A stretch of DNA of 64,000 nt from the NCBI RefSeq assembly GCF_030433715.1, contig NZ_JAROCC010000001.1, positions 1-64,000 of the forward strand. Direction: 5' to 3'. The notes under the pieces are model-generated. The model saw only the letters and a list, made by a program, of their open reading frames with translations. It was not told where the DNA came from and searched no databases. Shown here in pieces: positions 47,030 to 55,349 of the stretch. The DNA comes from Sporosarcina highlanderae (lineage in GTDB: Bacteria; Bacillota; Bacilli; Bacillales_A; Planococcaceae). The translations under genes and the position numbers were made by a program. Positions within the stretch are counted from its first letter, which is position 1, and each line of letters starts with the position of its first letter.

Positions 47030-47135
47030 CATTAAGTTAGTTTGTCGACCCAAGTTGTTACTTATAGATTAACTACTAATACACAATGTGTTGAATATTT
47101 TTTATATTCGATTCAATTATGTTTCCTGATATGGC

Positions 47136-47175
47136 AAAAGCCTTCTAACCGAAAGCGGTTAGAAGGCCTTTTTTC
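47136..47175 (+). terminator. Strong terminator
   Basis: CCTTCTAACCG and CGGTTAGAAGG form an 11-bp perfect stem with a GAAAG-type loop, followed by CCTTTTTTCT. Confidence 0.8.
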
Positions 47176-47193
47176 TCATTTACAGTCATTGGA

Positions 47194-47430
47194 ATGACAC
47201 GTTATCTAAAACAATACTCACGCTTCGGCACTGCATCGGAAATGGAGGGGGCTGCAAAATTAAGGTGTAAAACGATTGAGGAAGCAATAGGGAGATCTAA
47301 TGCAACAGTACGCAGGGCAATCAGTAAGCTGGTTAGGCTGAATATTATTCAAAAGTTTCATTTTCTCCATCCTGTGAACGGAGGGATTGATGCTAATATT
47401 TATGTGGTTTTGCCGGTAAGGGCGTTATGA
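47194..47430 (+). pseudogene. Winged-helix protein, short form, internally deleted
   Basis: Same gene as 16313 and 25516 but 32 codons shorter: the segment between GGAGCAGC and GGAGCTGC (in the intact copies) is missing, leaving MEGAAKLRCKTIEEAIGRSN. It keeps the recognition helix and wing. No ribosome site lies upstream; a terminator ends just before. The hairpin after the stop is conserved with the 16.7 kb locus. Confidence 0.75.
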
Positions 47431-47462
47431 ATTTTATGGAGGTTGTTTTTTTGAATTTAAAT

Positions 47463-47494
47463 GCCCAGCAACTGGATTCAATCGGTGGCTGGGC
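47463..47494. terminator. Hairpin after the deleted winged-helix gene
   Basis: GCCCAGCAACTGG and TCGGTGGCTGGGC form a stem related to that at 16678-16709. Confidence 0.55.
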
Positions 47495-47960
47495 GACATA
47501 ATGAAACATTCATGATGGTTGAATCAAAAATCGCGGATTTCTGTCCAATTCTTCTTGTAGAAGGATGTATTGTTATCGATTCTTCCCTCTTATCTACTCT
47601 TCTCGAAAAAGGAAAATCATCATTTAACCAAAAGTTGTTCTGGGCTGGAACTTGTCACTAATTCATGTCACAATAAATTAATTGTGCAGTGGTATATTTA
47701 TTATCGTTATTTACAGTTAGCAATACTGAATATGACCCCATATACCAGAATTAACTGATTATCGTTTCTTTAGTTGGAAGAACTAAGTATGGTTTTTCCA
47801 AATTCTTTTTCTGCCCTATTATGAATAACGGCATGCAAATAATTCATTTCAATCCAAGAAGGTGCTATTATGTTCAGGAGCGAGATCATACACCATAGAC
47901 GTTTATTTAATATCGGTAAAGTAATAGGTCAAGTGTTATTCTCTCATAAATATTAATAGC

Positions 47961-48800
47961 TTATACAAATAACTTATTTGCATCCAATTTATAACCAGCA
48001 TTCTTTAGTTCTTTAAATAATTCCATGTGCCAGCCGTTCCCTGAATTGTAATTAATATATACAACTCCTGATATATCATTTGGTTTTTCAATATCATCCT
48101 TAACCAAAGCACACACATTAGATCTCCCTAATCTTCCGATTAAATAGCCATGTTCGAATACAACGTTTTGTCTTGCCCTCATTTGGAGCTCTTCACTATC
48201 TTTAGCTTTTCCTAAATCACAAGGAGTGTAAAGTACAACTCCAAAACCTACATCTATGTGATTCTCTATTTTTTCAATTATCGTTGTTCCTCCACTAGCT
48301 TGTTCGTGTAGAATTATGGGTTTCAAATCTAACCTTTCCAAAAACCTTGCGACAGATAGTTTTACACTCTCATCGTGTCCATGTACTATAAATACTTTTT
48401 TATTATCGATTTCAACTAAGGGAGGACTTATAAAAAATTTGGGGGATTCATTGATTCTCGTTTTAGCTTCTTTCATTATTTCCGGTGTTACATCATGAGT
48501 AAATTCATCATCTCCAAATGCTTCCTCCTTTGTTACAATCCAAATTAAACCCGGGGATAGTTTATTTTCTTTTCTAAGCACTATTGTTTTTATAGGAACT
48601 TCCGTAGTTTTCACTACTATTCTAACTATATTTTCAGCTTTTAAAAAATAGCCATTAAATTGTAGTTCTTCTTTTTCTAAGAATGGTAGAACAATTTCTT
48701 CAATAATCTTATTTTTACTTTCCTTGTCATATTCATATAAATTTAGGTTTTGATTTGCACCTGGAATATCTGTTACTTCCATAAACACTTGATATAACAT
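47961..48800 (-). CDS. TIR-like (PF10137-type) predicted NAD-cleaving defence protein
   Basis: A 279-aa protein. The C-terminal domain (about 130-265) matches the predicted nucleotide-binding TIR-like family found in CBASS and Pycsar effectors: KVFIVHGHDESVKLSVARFL, KPIILHEQASGGTTIIEKIE, DVGFGVVLYTPCDLG, RARQNVVFEHGYLIGRLGR. The Glu in VVFEHGY is the likely catalytic residue. The N-terminal 125 aa (no known family) probably serve as a sensor or regulator. No cyclase or STING gene is adjacent, so it would act as a stand-alone toxin-like effector. Upstream sequence does not show a strong ribosome site. Activity is inferred from family. Confidence 0.8.
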   Translation of the reverse strand: MLYQVFMEVTDIPGANQNLNLYEYDKESKNKIIEEIVLPFLEKEELQFNGYFLKAENIVRIVVKTTEVPIKTIVLRKENKLSPGLIWIVTKEEAFGDDEFTHDVTPEIMKEAKTRINESPKFFISPPLVEIDNKKVFIVHGHDESVKLSVARFLERLDLKPIILHEQASGGTTIIEKIENHIDVGFGVVLYTPCDLGKAKDSEELQMRARQNVVFEHGYLIGRLGRSNVCALVKDDIEKPNDISGVVYINYNSGNGWHMELFKELKNAGYKLDANKLFV

Positions 48801-49374
48801 TCAATTGAATCCCCTTTTCGCAATAATTAACGTTAGATCCTAATAGCTGTTTCCTTAAGTGAAACAGCTAAGATAGTTATCCTAAAAAAGTGCAATTCGG
48901 CAGGGAATCCCCCTGTGTTGGTAAAAAACTTGTGCTCCCCTAAAATGTCCCTTGACGGATAAAGATTATCATAGAGAGCTCGTCCCTTCCGAAGAAACTC
49001 CGAAGAGTACAGGAAATTATCAGTATTAAAACGCTGACGTAGGGATTCCGTATAGCCAACGGGTAACGGGTATAGTCGACTTAATCACTATGACAGCATT
49101 ATAGTTAGTCTAAGGTACCTTTTTTCCTATTGATTTAGAATTCAACGAGAACCTTCTACTCTAAATTAATATACCGATTGCTTGCCCCACGATGTGGAAA
49201 AGTTTTTTCATATTTCGAAAAAGCGCGGTTGGATGAGCACAATACTCCAGCTATTGTGCTGGGATAATCTGAAAATAGTAAACTGAACTAACGTTCTCGT
49301 TTACAGTTGTGTGGCAAAAAAGATATCACGAGTGGTAAAATCGGGTGGCTGTAATCAATAAATGTGAAGTAATG
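48801..49374. other. Gene-free stretch with repeated fragment and degenerate hairpin
   Basis: No supported gene. GATTATCATAGAGAGC followed by CGTCCC near 48966 also occurs near 46032, so this is a duplicated fragment. A degenerate hairpin repeat lies at 49114-49160. A small perfect stem, AGCACAATA and TATTGTGCT, lies at 49236-49260. Confidence 0.5.
49114..49160. repeat. Hairpin repeat, very degenerate
   Basis: AAGGTACC, then TTAGAATTCAACG and AGAACCTTCTAC. Only the order of motifs identifies it. Confidence 0.4.
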
Positions 49375-49410
49375 AGTTCCGACACATTTCCGAATTCAAC
49401 GAGAAGCCTG
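49375..49410. repeat. Hairpin repeat, degenerate
   Basis: GTTCCGACACATTTCCGAAT, TCAACG and AGAAGCCTG. Confidence 0.45.
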
Positions 49411-49650
49411 CATTAATGCATGGAAAAAGCTCCCCGAAAAATACTTAGTTTAAACCGAATACATTTCTAATTTGCATAGCTGCATACTCTATTACTACTA
49501 CCAAAGGAACAGAACCCAGTTCCAGCCCCCTGCTCTTGACACCTTAGAAAAGAAGCAGGCCGAACCTAAGGTGTGTGACGACCAGGTGCAGTCCGGTCTA
49601 CCTGCATCCATGTTAACATATCACACAGGAATCTATTTTCACGTTTTCAA

Positions 49651-50109
49651 TTATACGAGCTCTTTTATGCGATCCACCACCATCACTTTGCCATCAAGAA
49701 GTAATTCGTGTAACGGGTTCATGGAATTCTCGGAACTATAATAGGATTTAGCGTATGTTCGGATTTCATTAACCGATCGACAAACCGTCATATCGATCAG
49801 TGTCATATCACCTTTGTGAATAGAAGCACCACCTTCGACCTCGACCTGGTAAATATATTTATATTTCTGCCCCTCTTTATATTGCATGGCCAGTCTAATG
49901 TCATCGAATAAGTAAACTGCATTTAACCTGGACGGTTTTTCTGGATAATTTATAGCCCTAACTTCTTCAATGATCATCTCTCTCAAATATTGGGCGTGAG
50001 ACATCGAATCACGTCGGTAATAGTCAGGGCTGGTTACTTTTTCCCCGTAACAAGGTAACAGGAACAATCCCTTAGGTAGTTCTACGTTTGTAACATGAAA
50101 GTATTCCAA
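49651..50109 (-). CDS. Hypothetical protein, DUF2441-like
   Basis: A 152-aa protein starting YFHVTNVELPKGLFLLPCYG, which resembles the opening of DUF2441-type proteins (ADP-ribosyltransferase-like fold, function unknown). QYKYIYQVEVEGGASIHKGD and LHELLLDGKVMVVDRI follow. Start is TTG after GGGAGGAAATTTAC. A second unknown gene with a zinc ribbon lies upstream on the same strand. Confidence 0.55.
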   Translation of the reverse strand: MEYFHVTNVELPKGLFLLPCYGEKVTSPDYYRRDSMSHAQYLREMIIEEVRAINYPEKPSRLNAVYLFDDIRLAMQYKEGQKYKYIYQVEVEGGASIHKGDMTLIDMTVCRSVNEIRTYAKSYYSSENSMNPLHELLLDGKVMVVDRIKELV

Positions 50110-50232
50110 GTAAATTTCCTCCCTTTTTTTTCCTTCTATTAGTTATTCCACAAGAGGATGGGAAATCTTTAATAACCTCATTTATTCAAATTATAGTTGC
50201 TCGGCAATATGGTCCAACTCTTGTGAAGGCTT

Positions 50233-50610
50233 TCATACATTATTTTTTACCGCCGTGCCTCTTCCGAAGTCATATTTTTCATTACAAGTATCACAATTGC
50301 TGTAGATTGACTTATCTCTATATCCAGGTATATCATCTTTTTCGTAAAAAACCTTTCCCTTACCGCAAGGACATGAATATTCCTCTTTAATAATCGAACC
50401 GCTCCCCGCTCCATAACCATCATGCTCGTATTCTTTACTTTCCACCAATTTTAGGCTAATAGACAAATATACCCCCTCCTTGTTTTGTATATCTTTCGAC
50501 ATAAACGGAGGAACCCCTTCTTTTTTCACAATTATGCTAAATGGTTCTATTCTTGTTATGGTGTAAACAAGCACATTATCGCAGATGCCTATTTCCACAT
50601 TCCTTGGCAT
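50233..50610 (-). CDS. Hypothetical zinc-ribbon protein
   Basis: A 125-aa protein with a C-terminal zinc ribbon: YSCPCGKGKV near residue 78 and SNCDTCNEKY near residue 103, giving two Cys pairs about 25 residues apart. The N-terminal 70 aa are mixed beta. No ribosome site is visible before the ATG, and the frame stays open 7 codons further (DEHFSPAC), so the 5' end may be truncated. Function unknown. Confidence 0.5.
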   Translation of the reverse strand: MPRNVEIGICDNVLVYTITRIEPFSIIVKKEGVPPFMSKDIQNKEGVYLSISLKLVESKEYEHDGYGAGSGSIIKEEYSCPCGKGKVFYEKDDIPGYRDKSIYSNCDTCNEKYDFGRGTAVKNNV

Positions 50611-50740
50611 GCAAGCTGGACTAAAGTGCTCATCCGTTCACACTACATCAGATTATAACTTCGGCTACCCTATGAAAAGTAACCCTTCTTAAAAGGGGGC
50701 TCTGACTTTCATATAATCCTGCTTGTTAACTCTAAAAAAA

Positions 50741-50806
50741 GGTACCATGTTCCGGAACAACTCCGAATTCAATGATAACCTGGTACCCGAAATTGGTACC
50801 TGAAAT
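50741..50806. repeat. Hairpin repeat with repeated tail
   Basis: GGTACCATGTTCCGG, AACAACTCCGAATTCAATG, ATAACCTGGTACC and CGAAATT, then a second GGTACC-TGAAATT tail. Confidence 0.8.
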
Positions 50807-50879
50807 TAATTCAAGATTAGCCATGCAATAATCTTCATAGATCAATAAACATGCAGGTAATCCAATGACAAATCTTGAA

Positions 50880-51189
50880 GTGAAAAAGGAATGGCAGGTT
50901 CGAATCTCCGACTTCAAGTCAGGCGGCCAGCGTGGAGCTGCATGGTGTGCTACCGATCAGATCAATCTCCACCGAGATGAGTGATTATTACAGGTTAACA
51001 CATCAGCCTTCTTAACTGGGTATTACGGAGCGCAATCCCTTCATCGATTTGGCTTTCGGCCAGCCGCCTAACTGTCTACGCTTAAAGATGAAGGTTACCC
51101 CTCATCCTCCAAGACTCGCTACGGGCGAATGGCTAATTCTTACCCGGCGGGAATCCACCCGCTATATGCTGCAACCTTGCTCGGTCGCT
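50880..51189. other. Unexplained segment with higher GC
   Basis: About 310 bp that are richer in GC than their surroundings, with no supported gene on either strand and no known RNA structure that I recognise. It ends at a hairpin-repeat remnant (51190). It looks like imported sequence. Confidence 0.4.
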
Positions 51190-51209
51190 CAACCTGGTAC
51201 CCGAAATTT
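51190..51209. repeat. Hairpin repeat, right end only
   Basis: CAACCTGGTACCCGAAATTT. The left half is missing. Confidence 0.6.
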
Positions 51210-51230
51210 TTTTCTATTGGAACTAGAGTT

Positions 51231-51293
51231 AGTTATCTAGAAGAGGTGAAATTGAAGGCGATTAAAATGCGGTTAGCAGGTGTTCCTGTAGGC
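51231..51293 (+). mobile_element. Remnant of an IS3-family orfA
   Basis: The plus strand reads EEVKLKAIKMRLAGVPVGT, the N-terminal part of IS3-type OrfA proteins (usually followed by a helix-turn-helix). All the rest is missing. Confidence 0.5.
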
Positions 51294-51311
51294 ACCCATT
51301 TTTATTCCACT

Positions 51312-51458
51312 CTACTTTTTCTCTTTACTCTTATTTCCCACCCTTTTCTCAATGCTACGCTCATTAATCTTTTCGATATTAAAGCCGCGTCTAAACAAAT
51401 ATGCCCCATAAACCACAGCCGCAATTATTACCAAATTCAAAAAATGTATAGCACTCAC
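51312..51458 (-). CDS. Possible small membrane protein of 48 aa
   Basis: A GTG-started frame reads MSAIHFLNLVIIAAVVYGAY, then LFRRGFNIEKINERSIEK and a Lys-rich end: one membrane helix with a positive tail. The AAAGG directly before GTG is too close, so the start is uncertain. Not recognised. Confidence 0.3.
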   Translation of the reverse strand: MSAIHFLNLVIIAAVVYGAYLFRRGFNIEKINERSIEKRVGNKSKEKK

Positions 51459-51784
51459 CTTTCGTTCAGATAATATCCAAGTGTCTTAAAGGTATAGGCA
51501 GAATAATAAATCTCCTCCATTCTTCTTTAATTAGGTTTATCCCTTTTATCTCCTAAGCAAATAAAAGTGAGTGTCACTTTAAACTATAGCAAGTTGCTCT
51601 TTCTTAGCTGCTTGCTACTACTCTTGCAATGTCGACTACATTTTTCTGCCAGACACTTCAATATTATAAGAAGGTATTCCCTGGACTTCCCCAGTATGTT
51701 TCTATTTCGTTAATGTGCCTAAGATGTTTTCAGATTCGTTCAGCTGCTCCATTCTATTTATAGTAGCAATTCCCACCTTATGAA

Positions 51785-51826
51785 ATTGTAAAGGTATCTG
51801 TACGAGAAACATTTATGTTAATTCAG
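51785..51826. repeat. Left-end remnant of the 146-bp element
   Basis: ATTGTAAAGGTATCTGTACG and ACATTTATGTTAATTCAG match the left end of the 146-bp family. A hairpin repeat follows 10 bases later. Confidence 0.6.
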
Positions 51827-51835
51827 ATTAAAAAC

Positions 51836-51882
51836 GGTACCAGGTTCTGAAGCGATTCCGAATTCATTGAGAACATGGTACT
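51836..51882. repeat. Hairpin repeat
   Basis: GGTACCAGGTTCTG, AAGCGATTCCGAATTCATTG, AGAACATGGTAC and a TTGAAATTA tail. Confidence 0.8.
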
Positions 51883-52025
51883 TGAAATTATTCCGAGGAT
51901 TCAATCTATAGGCCATCAAAAACATATATTATTTCCTTGTTTTTGATAGCTTATAAAAAAAAGTCGGGATAAGTTCTGTTAGAGGAAGGTGTCCAATTCC
52001 ATATGGAAAAGGACCCGACCTACTC

Positions 52026-52068
52026 GACCTGGAATAATTCTAAAATCATTGAGAACCTGGTACCCGAA
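52026..52068. repeat. Hairpin repeat, left arm shortened
   Basis: ACCTGGAATAATTC, AAAATCATTG, AGAACCTGGTACC and the CGAAATTAAT tail. Confidence 0.6.
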
Positions 52069-52151
52069 ATTAATTCTAATCATATCCGTAGTAACACCAT
52101 AGTGTTTTGTCGTTTCCTCGACATCTTCCTTCACTATGTAATACTAAACAA

Positions 52152-52185
52152 GGTGCCAGACTCTGAAACAACTCCGAATTAAATG
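52152..52185. repeat. Hairpin repeat, left half, joined to a gene fragment
   Basis: GGTGCCAGACTCTG, AAACAACTCCGAATT, then the sequence changes directly into the duplicated gene fragment at 52186. Confidence 0.65.
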
Positions 52186-52448
52186 AAGAAAAGACCAAAC
52201 GGGGCCTGTCGAAGACTTATCTCAAAACAAGAGAGTATCTAAGTGGCGTGCCGTACATCACTGTCAAAGGCGATCACTTGAAAGGCGTGCTGTCCTATCG
52301 TGAAACCCACAGCGAAGCACCGCTCGTCATCATAGACGGCAAACCCCATATACATGGAAAGAAGTCGGCCGTCTTTTGCAGGCATTTGAAGGCTTTCAGG
52401 TAAAGATCGAAATGAAGGATTTGACGGATGAGTGGGACGAATGAAATG
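52186..52448 (+). pseudogene. Duplicate 3' fragment of the zinc-finger gene at 42187
   Basis: Closely matches the last 255 bases of the intact gene (AGAAAAGACCAAACGGGG through GATGAGTGGGAC) with a 2-base insertion after GGCAAACC that shifts the frame. It lies exactly between a half hairpin repeat on its left and a complete one on its right. Confidence 0.85.
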
Positions 52449-52454
52449 AAAAAA

Positions 52455-52501
52455 GGTACCAGGCTCTAAAACTATTCCGAATTCACTGTGAACCTGGTAT
52501 C
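52455..52501. repeat. Hairpin repeat
   Basis: GGTACCAGGCTCTA, AAACTATTCCGAATTCACTG and TGAACCTGGTATCC, immediately after the duplicated fragment. Confidence 0.8.
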
Positions 52502-52516
52502 CTATATCATTCACGA

Positions 52517-53254
52517 TCAACAATAACGCTCTTCAAATTTCCTCCAAGCTTCAATGCTTTTTTCACTTGAAAGTTCTTGAATGAGTTGGGAATCAAATAG
52601 AATCTGAAAGGTGAATGGATCAATAATTTTTCTAATATCGCTATGAATCGGATCTTTAATAATTCTATGAAGCGAATTTACCATCCCAAATTCCGATACG
52701 CCAGATCCACTATATCGGATTTGAAAATCATGACTAAACGTTTCTATTACCTTTTCAGACATTGAACTATAAACCTCCGCTATTCCTCCAGGACCAAATT
52801 TATAGTTCTGTGCAACAATAAATTTCCCGGCTATTGCTTGCCAGGAAGACCATTTCTCATTTTTTTTAAAACGTATCTCAAAGATTGGATTAGCTTTTTC
52901 AAACATTGCTTTATTTGTGAGAATAGTAAAATCCCCAGGATACCCCGAACTTAATTCACCTCTTGTAAATGAACGAGATTCTTTGAAAGTACGAGAATAA
53001 ATAGAGTAGACACAAAGTTCACTTTCATCTATCCCAAGAATATTACTCATTTGGACATTTTCCACCTTATCAGGAACAAAACTATCTATTTCAATTATCT
53101 GAACAAAGGGAGTATCGCTAAATTCACCGTTTATAATTTGTATGCCATCTTTTAAAATATTTCTTCCGGATATTATATCTGCTTTACTTGCTTGATGGAC
53201 ATTCAAATTATCTTCAGTAAAATCAAACAGTAAAGCTTTAATTTTATCTTGCAT
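52517..53254 (-). CDS. Hypothetical protein, second gene of a two-gene operon
   Basis: Not recognised. A 245-aa soluble protein, apparently alpha/beta. AAAGGAGAGAAATT precedes the ATG. It overlaps the end of the upstream gene by 11 bases, so the two are translationally coupled and their products probably work together. The operon is bounded by a hairpin repeat downstream. An accessory or defence role is possible but unproven. Confidence 0.65.
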   Translation of the reverse strand: MQDKIKALLFDFTEDNLNVHQASKADIISGRNILKDGIQIINGEFSDTPFVQIIEIDSFVPDKVENVQMSNILGIDESELCVYSIYSRTFKESRSFTRGELSSGYPGDFTILTNKAMFEKANPIFEIRFKKNEKWSSWQAIAGKFIVAQNYKFGPGGIAEVYSSMSEKVIETFSHDFQIRYSGSGVSEFGMVNSLHRIIKDPIHSDIRKIIDPFTFQILFDSQLIQELSSEKSIEAWRKFEERYC

Positions 53255-54266
53255 AATTTCTCTCCTTTAAATTTGATAATACTGCTTTATTATCCATAAG
53301 GGATGGATTGATTTTCATCAAAAGACTTAAACCTCTATCACTAATTAAAGAAGTAACATTACTTGCAAACTCTTTAACTTCTTCTCCAATAGGTTTTTTA
53401 TGCTGGAATGAATGATTTTCAAATAAGAGTATTGGCTCATTTTCTTCAATAGTATATTCACTCACGTTTTTCTTGAAGTATTTCTCCAAATTAAATAAAT
53501 GATAATTTTCCGCATACCATTTATAATCGAGATTACAATTTTCCTGGGCTATAATTTTTTTAAGATCTATTAATGTTAAATCCCAGTAATCACCTGTTCT
53601 TGAGTAACGACCTGCATTATATCCTTTTGGCACCATTATAAAATTCCCAATTGTATGTGAGTGCTCGGCGAACTTTTCTAATGCTTTATAAATTGATTTG
53701 TCCTTTAAACTCATTTCCTCATACCATCTATTGATGTTTTCCAGAAAATAAATATCTCTATAAACATCTTCCGTTTCAGTTAATTCATATTTCTTTATAT
53801 AGTTTTCCACCCAATACGGCTCCACATATTTTAGGACGTCTCTAAGAAAACTATTAAATGTAGTAGCGAATGAATGCATAGTGTCTGTTTCTAAGTTAAT
53901 TTCATCATTAATTATGAATCCCCTAATTCCGTTATATTGCAAACTATCGACTTCTGTAATCAAAGATTCAAATAAAACTGTTTTCACTACCTCCGTAGTA
54001 TCACAATCAAATGAAGTTGTGTATAGACTTAATTTGGGTTTGGTGGCGATTTTATAACGCAACCAGTTATTAATAAATTCCGTCTTCTCATCTTGGTACT
54101 CAAGAGTTATCTGGGAGTCTTTAAAGTAATCTTTCTTTAACTCCAACTTACTTTTATCTAGGATAGCCAATTTCTTCATATCAAATAGAAGATAGTCTTG
54201 AATTTCCTGCCAAGACGATTGCTTATTTAAACTTTTTATCCCATTAATAAATTCAGACTTGTTCAT
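53244..54266 (-). CDS. Hypothetical protein, DUF6994-like
   Basis: A 340-aa protein. The segment GNFIMVPKGYNAGRYSRTGD followed by YWDLTLIDLKKI near residue 210 recalls DUF6994-type proteins, which have no known function. The rest has no recognised domain, signal or membrane segment. The start lacks a strong ribosome site. It overlaps the following gene by 11 bases (coupled translation). Confidence 0.6.
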   Translation of the reverse strand: MNKSEFINGIKSLNKQSSWQEIQDYLLFDMKKLAILDKSKLELKKDYFKDSQITLEYQDEKTEFINNWLRYKIATKPKLSLYTTSFDCDTTEVVKTVLFESLITEVDSLQYNGIRGFIINDEINLETDTMHSFATTFNSFLRDVLKYVEPYWVENYIKKYELTETEDVYRDIYFLENINRWYEEMSLKDKSIYKALEKFAEHSHTIGNFIMVPKGYNAGRYSRTGDYWDLTLIDLKKIIAQENCNLDYKWYAENYHLFNLEKYFKKNVSEYTIEENEPILLFENHSFQHKKPIGEEVKEFASNVTSLISDRGLSLLMKINPSLMDNKAVLSNLKERNYAR

Positions 54267-54491
54267 ATCTACACATCCTTGTTTGGTTTACCTGTAGAAT
54301 TTCTCCTTATAGCAATTGCTTTTGTACAATAGTGATGGTGTTGGCAAGGTATCATGATTAGTGGCGAATGTTCGCTGCCTTCGGACTTTTTCTCATCTCC
54401 TATTGACACTATTCGCCAAGAAAGGTGAAAATCCTCCCATAATAAAAATACAGTCTGAAGGATATGCGAAGTAACGATCCCGCATTAAATT

Positions 54492-54523
54492 ACCCAGCAA
54501 CATAATCAACTCGGTTGCTGGGT
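54492..54523. terminator. Terminator-like hairpin
   Basis: ACCCAGCAA and TTGCTGGGT form a 9-bp stem followed by ATTTTGTG. The stem sequence is related to those after the winged-helix genes at 16.7 and 47.5 kb. Confidence 0.5.
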
Positions 54524-54560
54524 ATTTTGTGTCAATGCATGCGCAGTGGACACCCATGAT

Positions 54561-54601
54561 TATTGTAGCAAATTAACTGAATTCAACCACGCACAGGTAC
54601 C
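54561..54601. repeat. Right-end fragment of the 146-bp element
   Basis: TATTGTAGCAAATTAACTGA and CCACGCACAGGTACC. It touches the stop codon of the sigma-factor gene. Confidence 0.75.
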
Positions 54602-55099
54602 TCAAAAGCCCTTCCCCCTCTCCAACAACTCCCTAATCTTCTGCAACACCCGCTCCCTTCGCTTCTTCACTCCAGGCACCGAAATGCCGAATCTCTTTGC
54701 ACATTCAGCCTGACTGCATGCATCTATAAACAGCCATTGAAGTAATTTCCTATCGTTTTCTGTTAGTGATTCAATCACATTCTCGAGACGTCCAATCCCA
54801 CAATTCTCCTCCGTCTCATTCACATCGATCAAATAAGTCAACTTATCAACTCCAGTAGGCATGTGATGTTCCTCAAATCGGTTTTCCTTCCTCATCTCGT
54901 CCATCATCGCACCACGAATCGACCGATAGGCGAACGGTGTGAAATCCCCTTTCTCGTCATCAAACCGTTCCCATGCCAGCCAAAGGGCAACCCTTCCCGT
55001 TTGCCGAAATTGTTCATGCCCGCGATAAATATTCAACTGTCGAATACAAGCGGAAATCATTGGTTCATATTGAGTTAACACGTCTTCAAAATTCAACAC
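54602..55099 (-). CDS. Sigma-70-family RNA polymerase sigma factor
   Basis: A 165-aa protein with region 2 (about residues 10-75; GRVALWLAWERFDDEKGDFT, PFAYRSIRGAMMDEMRKENR) and region 4 (about 110-160; AECAKRFGISVPGVKKRRER is the helix-turn-helix). Region 3 is missing, as in short sigma factors of the ECF or SigH/ComX-like type. No anti-sigma gene is adjacent. It is divergent from the ComK-like gene at 55350. Its promoter targets are unknown; a link to competence is inferred only from the neighbourhood. Confidence 0.82.
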   Translation of the reverse strand: MLNFEDVLTQYEPMISACIRQLNIYRGHEQFRQTGRVALWLAWERFDDEKGDFTPFAYRSIRGAMMDEMRKENRFEEHHMPTGVDKLTYLIDVNETEENCGIGRLENVIESLTENDRKLLQWLFIDACSQAECAKRFGISVPGVKKRRERVLQKIRELLERGKGF

Positions 55100-55349
55100 T
55101 TGGTTGACCTTTCCGATCGTGCACGATTCAGTTTATTCCCGGGTACCTCCATCATAGAAGGAACGAACTATAGACACCAATGAGCATTTATGACGTTTGG
55201 CTTACCATACTTGGTATATAAATAGGGCATTCAAGGTCTTTTGTAGACAATTTTTAAAATAAATATGTATTTTCGACATTTTTAGACTATTATTCTATAA
55301 AGCAATAAGATAAAATAAAAGGTGAAGTGATTAGAAAGGAGGATATAGC

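Noticed and set aside
49472..49741. An 89-codon open frame on the plus strand
   Set aside because: It overlaps the DUF2441-like gene on the other strand, has no ribosome site and an odd composition.
50891..50910. GGTTCGAATC, like the T-arm of a tRNA
   Set aside because: The flanking bases do not form the T stem, and no D-arm, anticodon arm or acceptor stem can be built around it.
52239..52523. A 94-codon frame on the minus strand
   Set aside because: It is antisense to the duplicated gene fragment and runs into a hairpin repeat; the same antisense frame exists opposite the intact gene at 42.4-42.8 kb.
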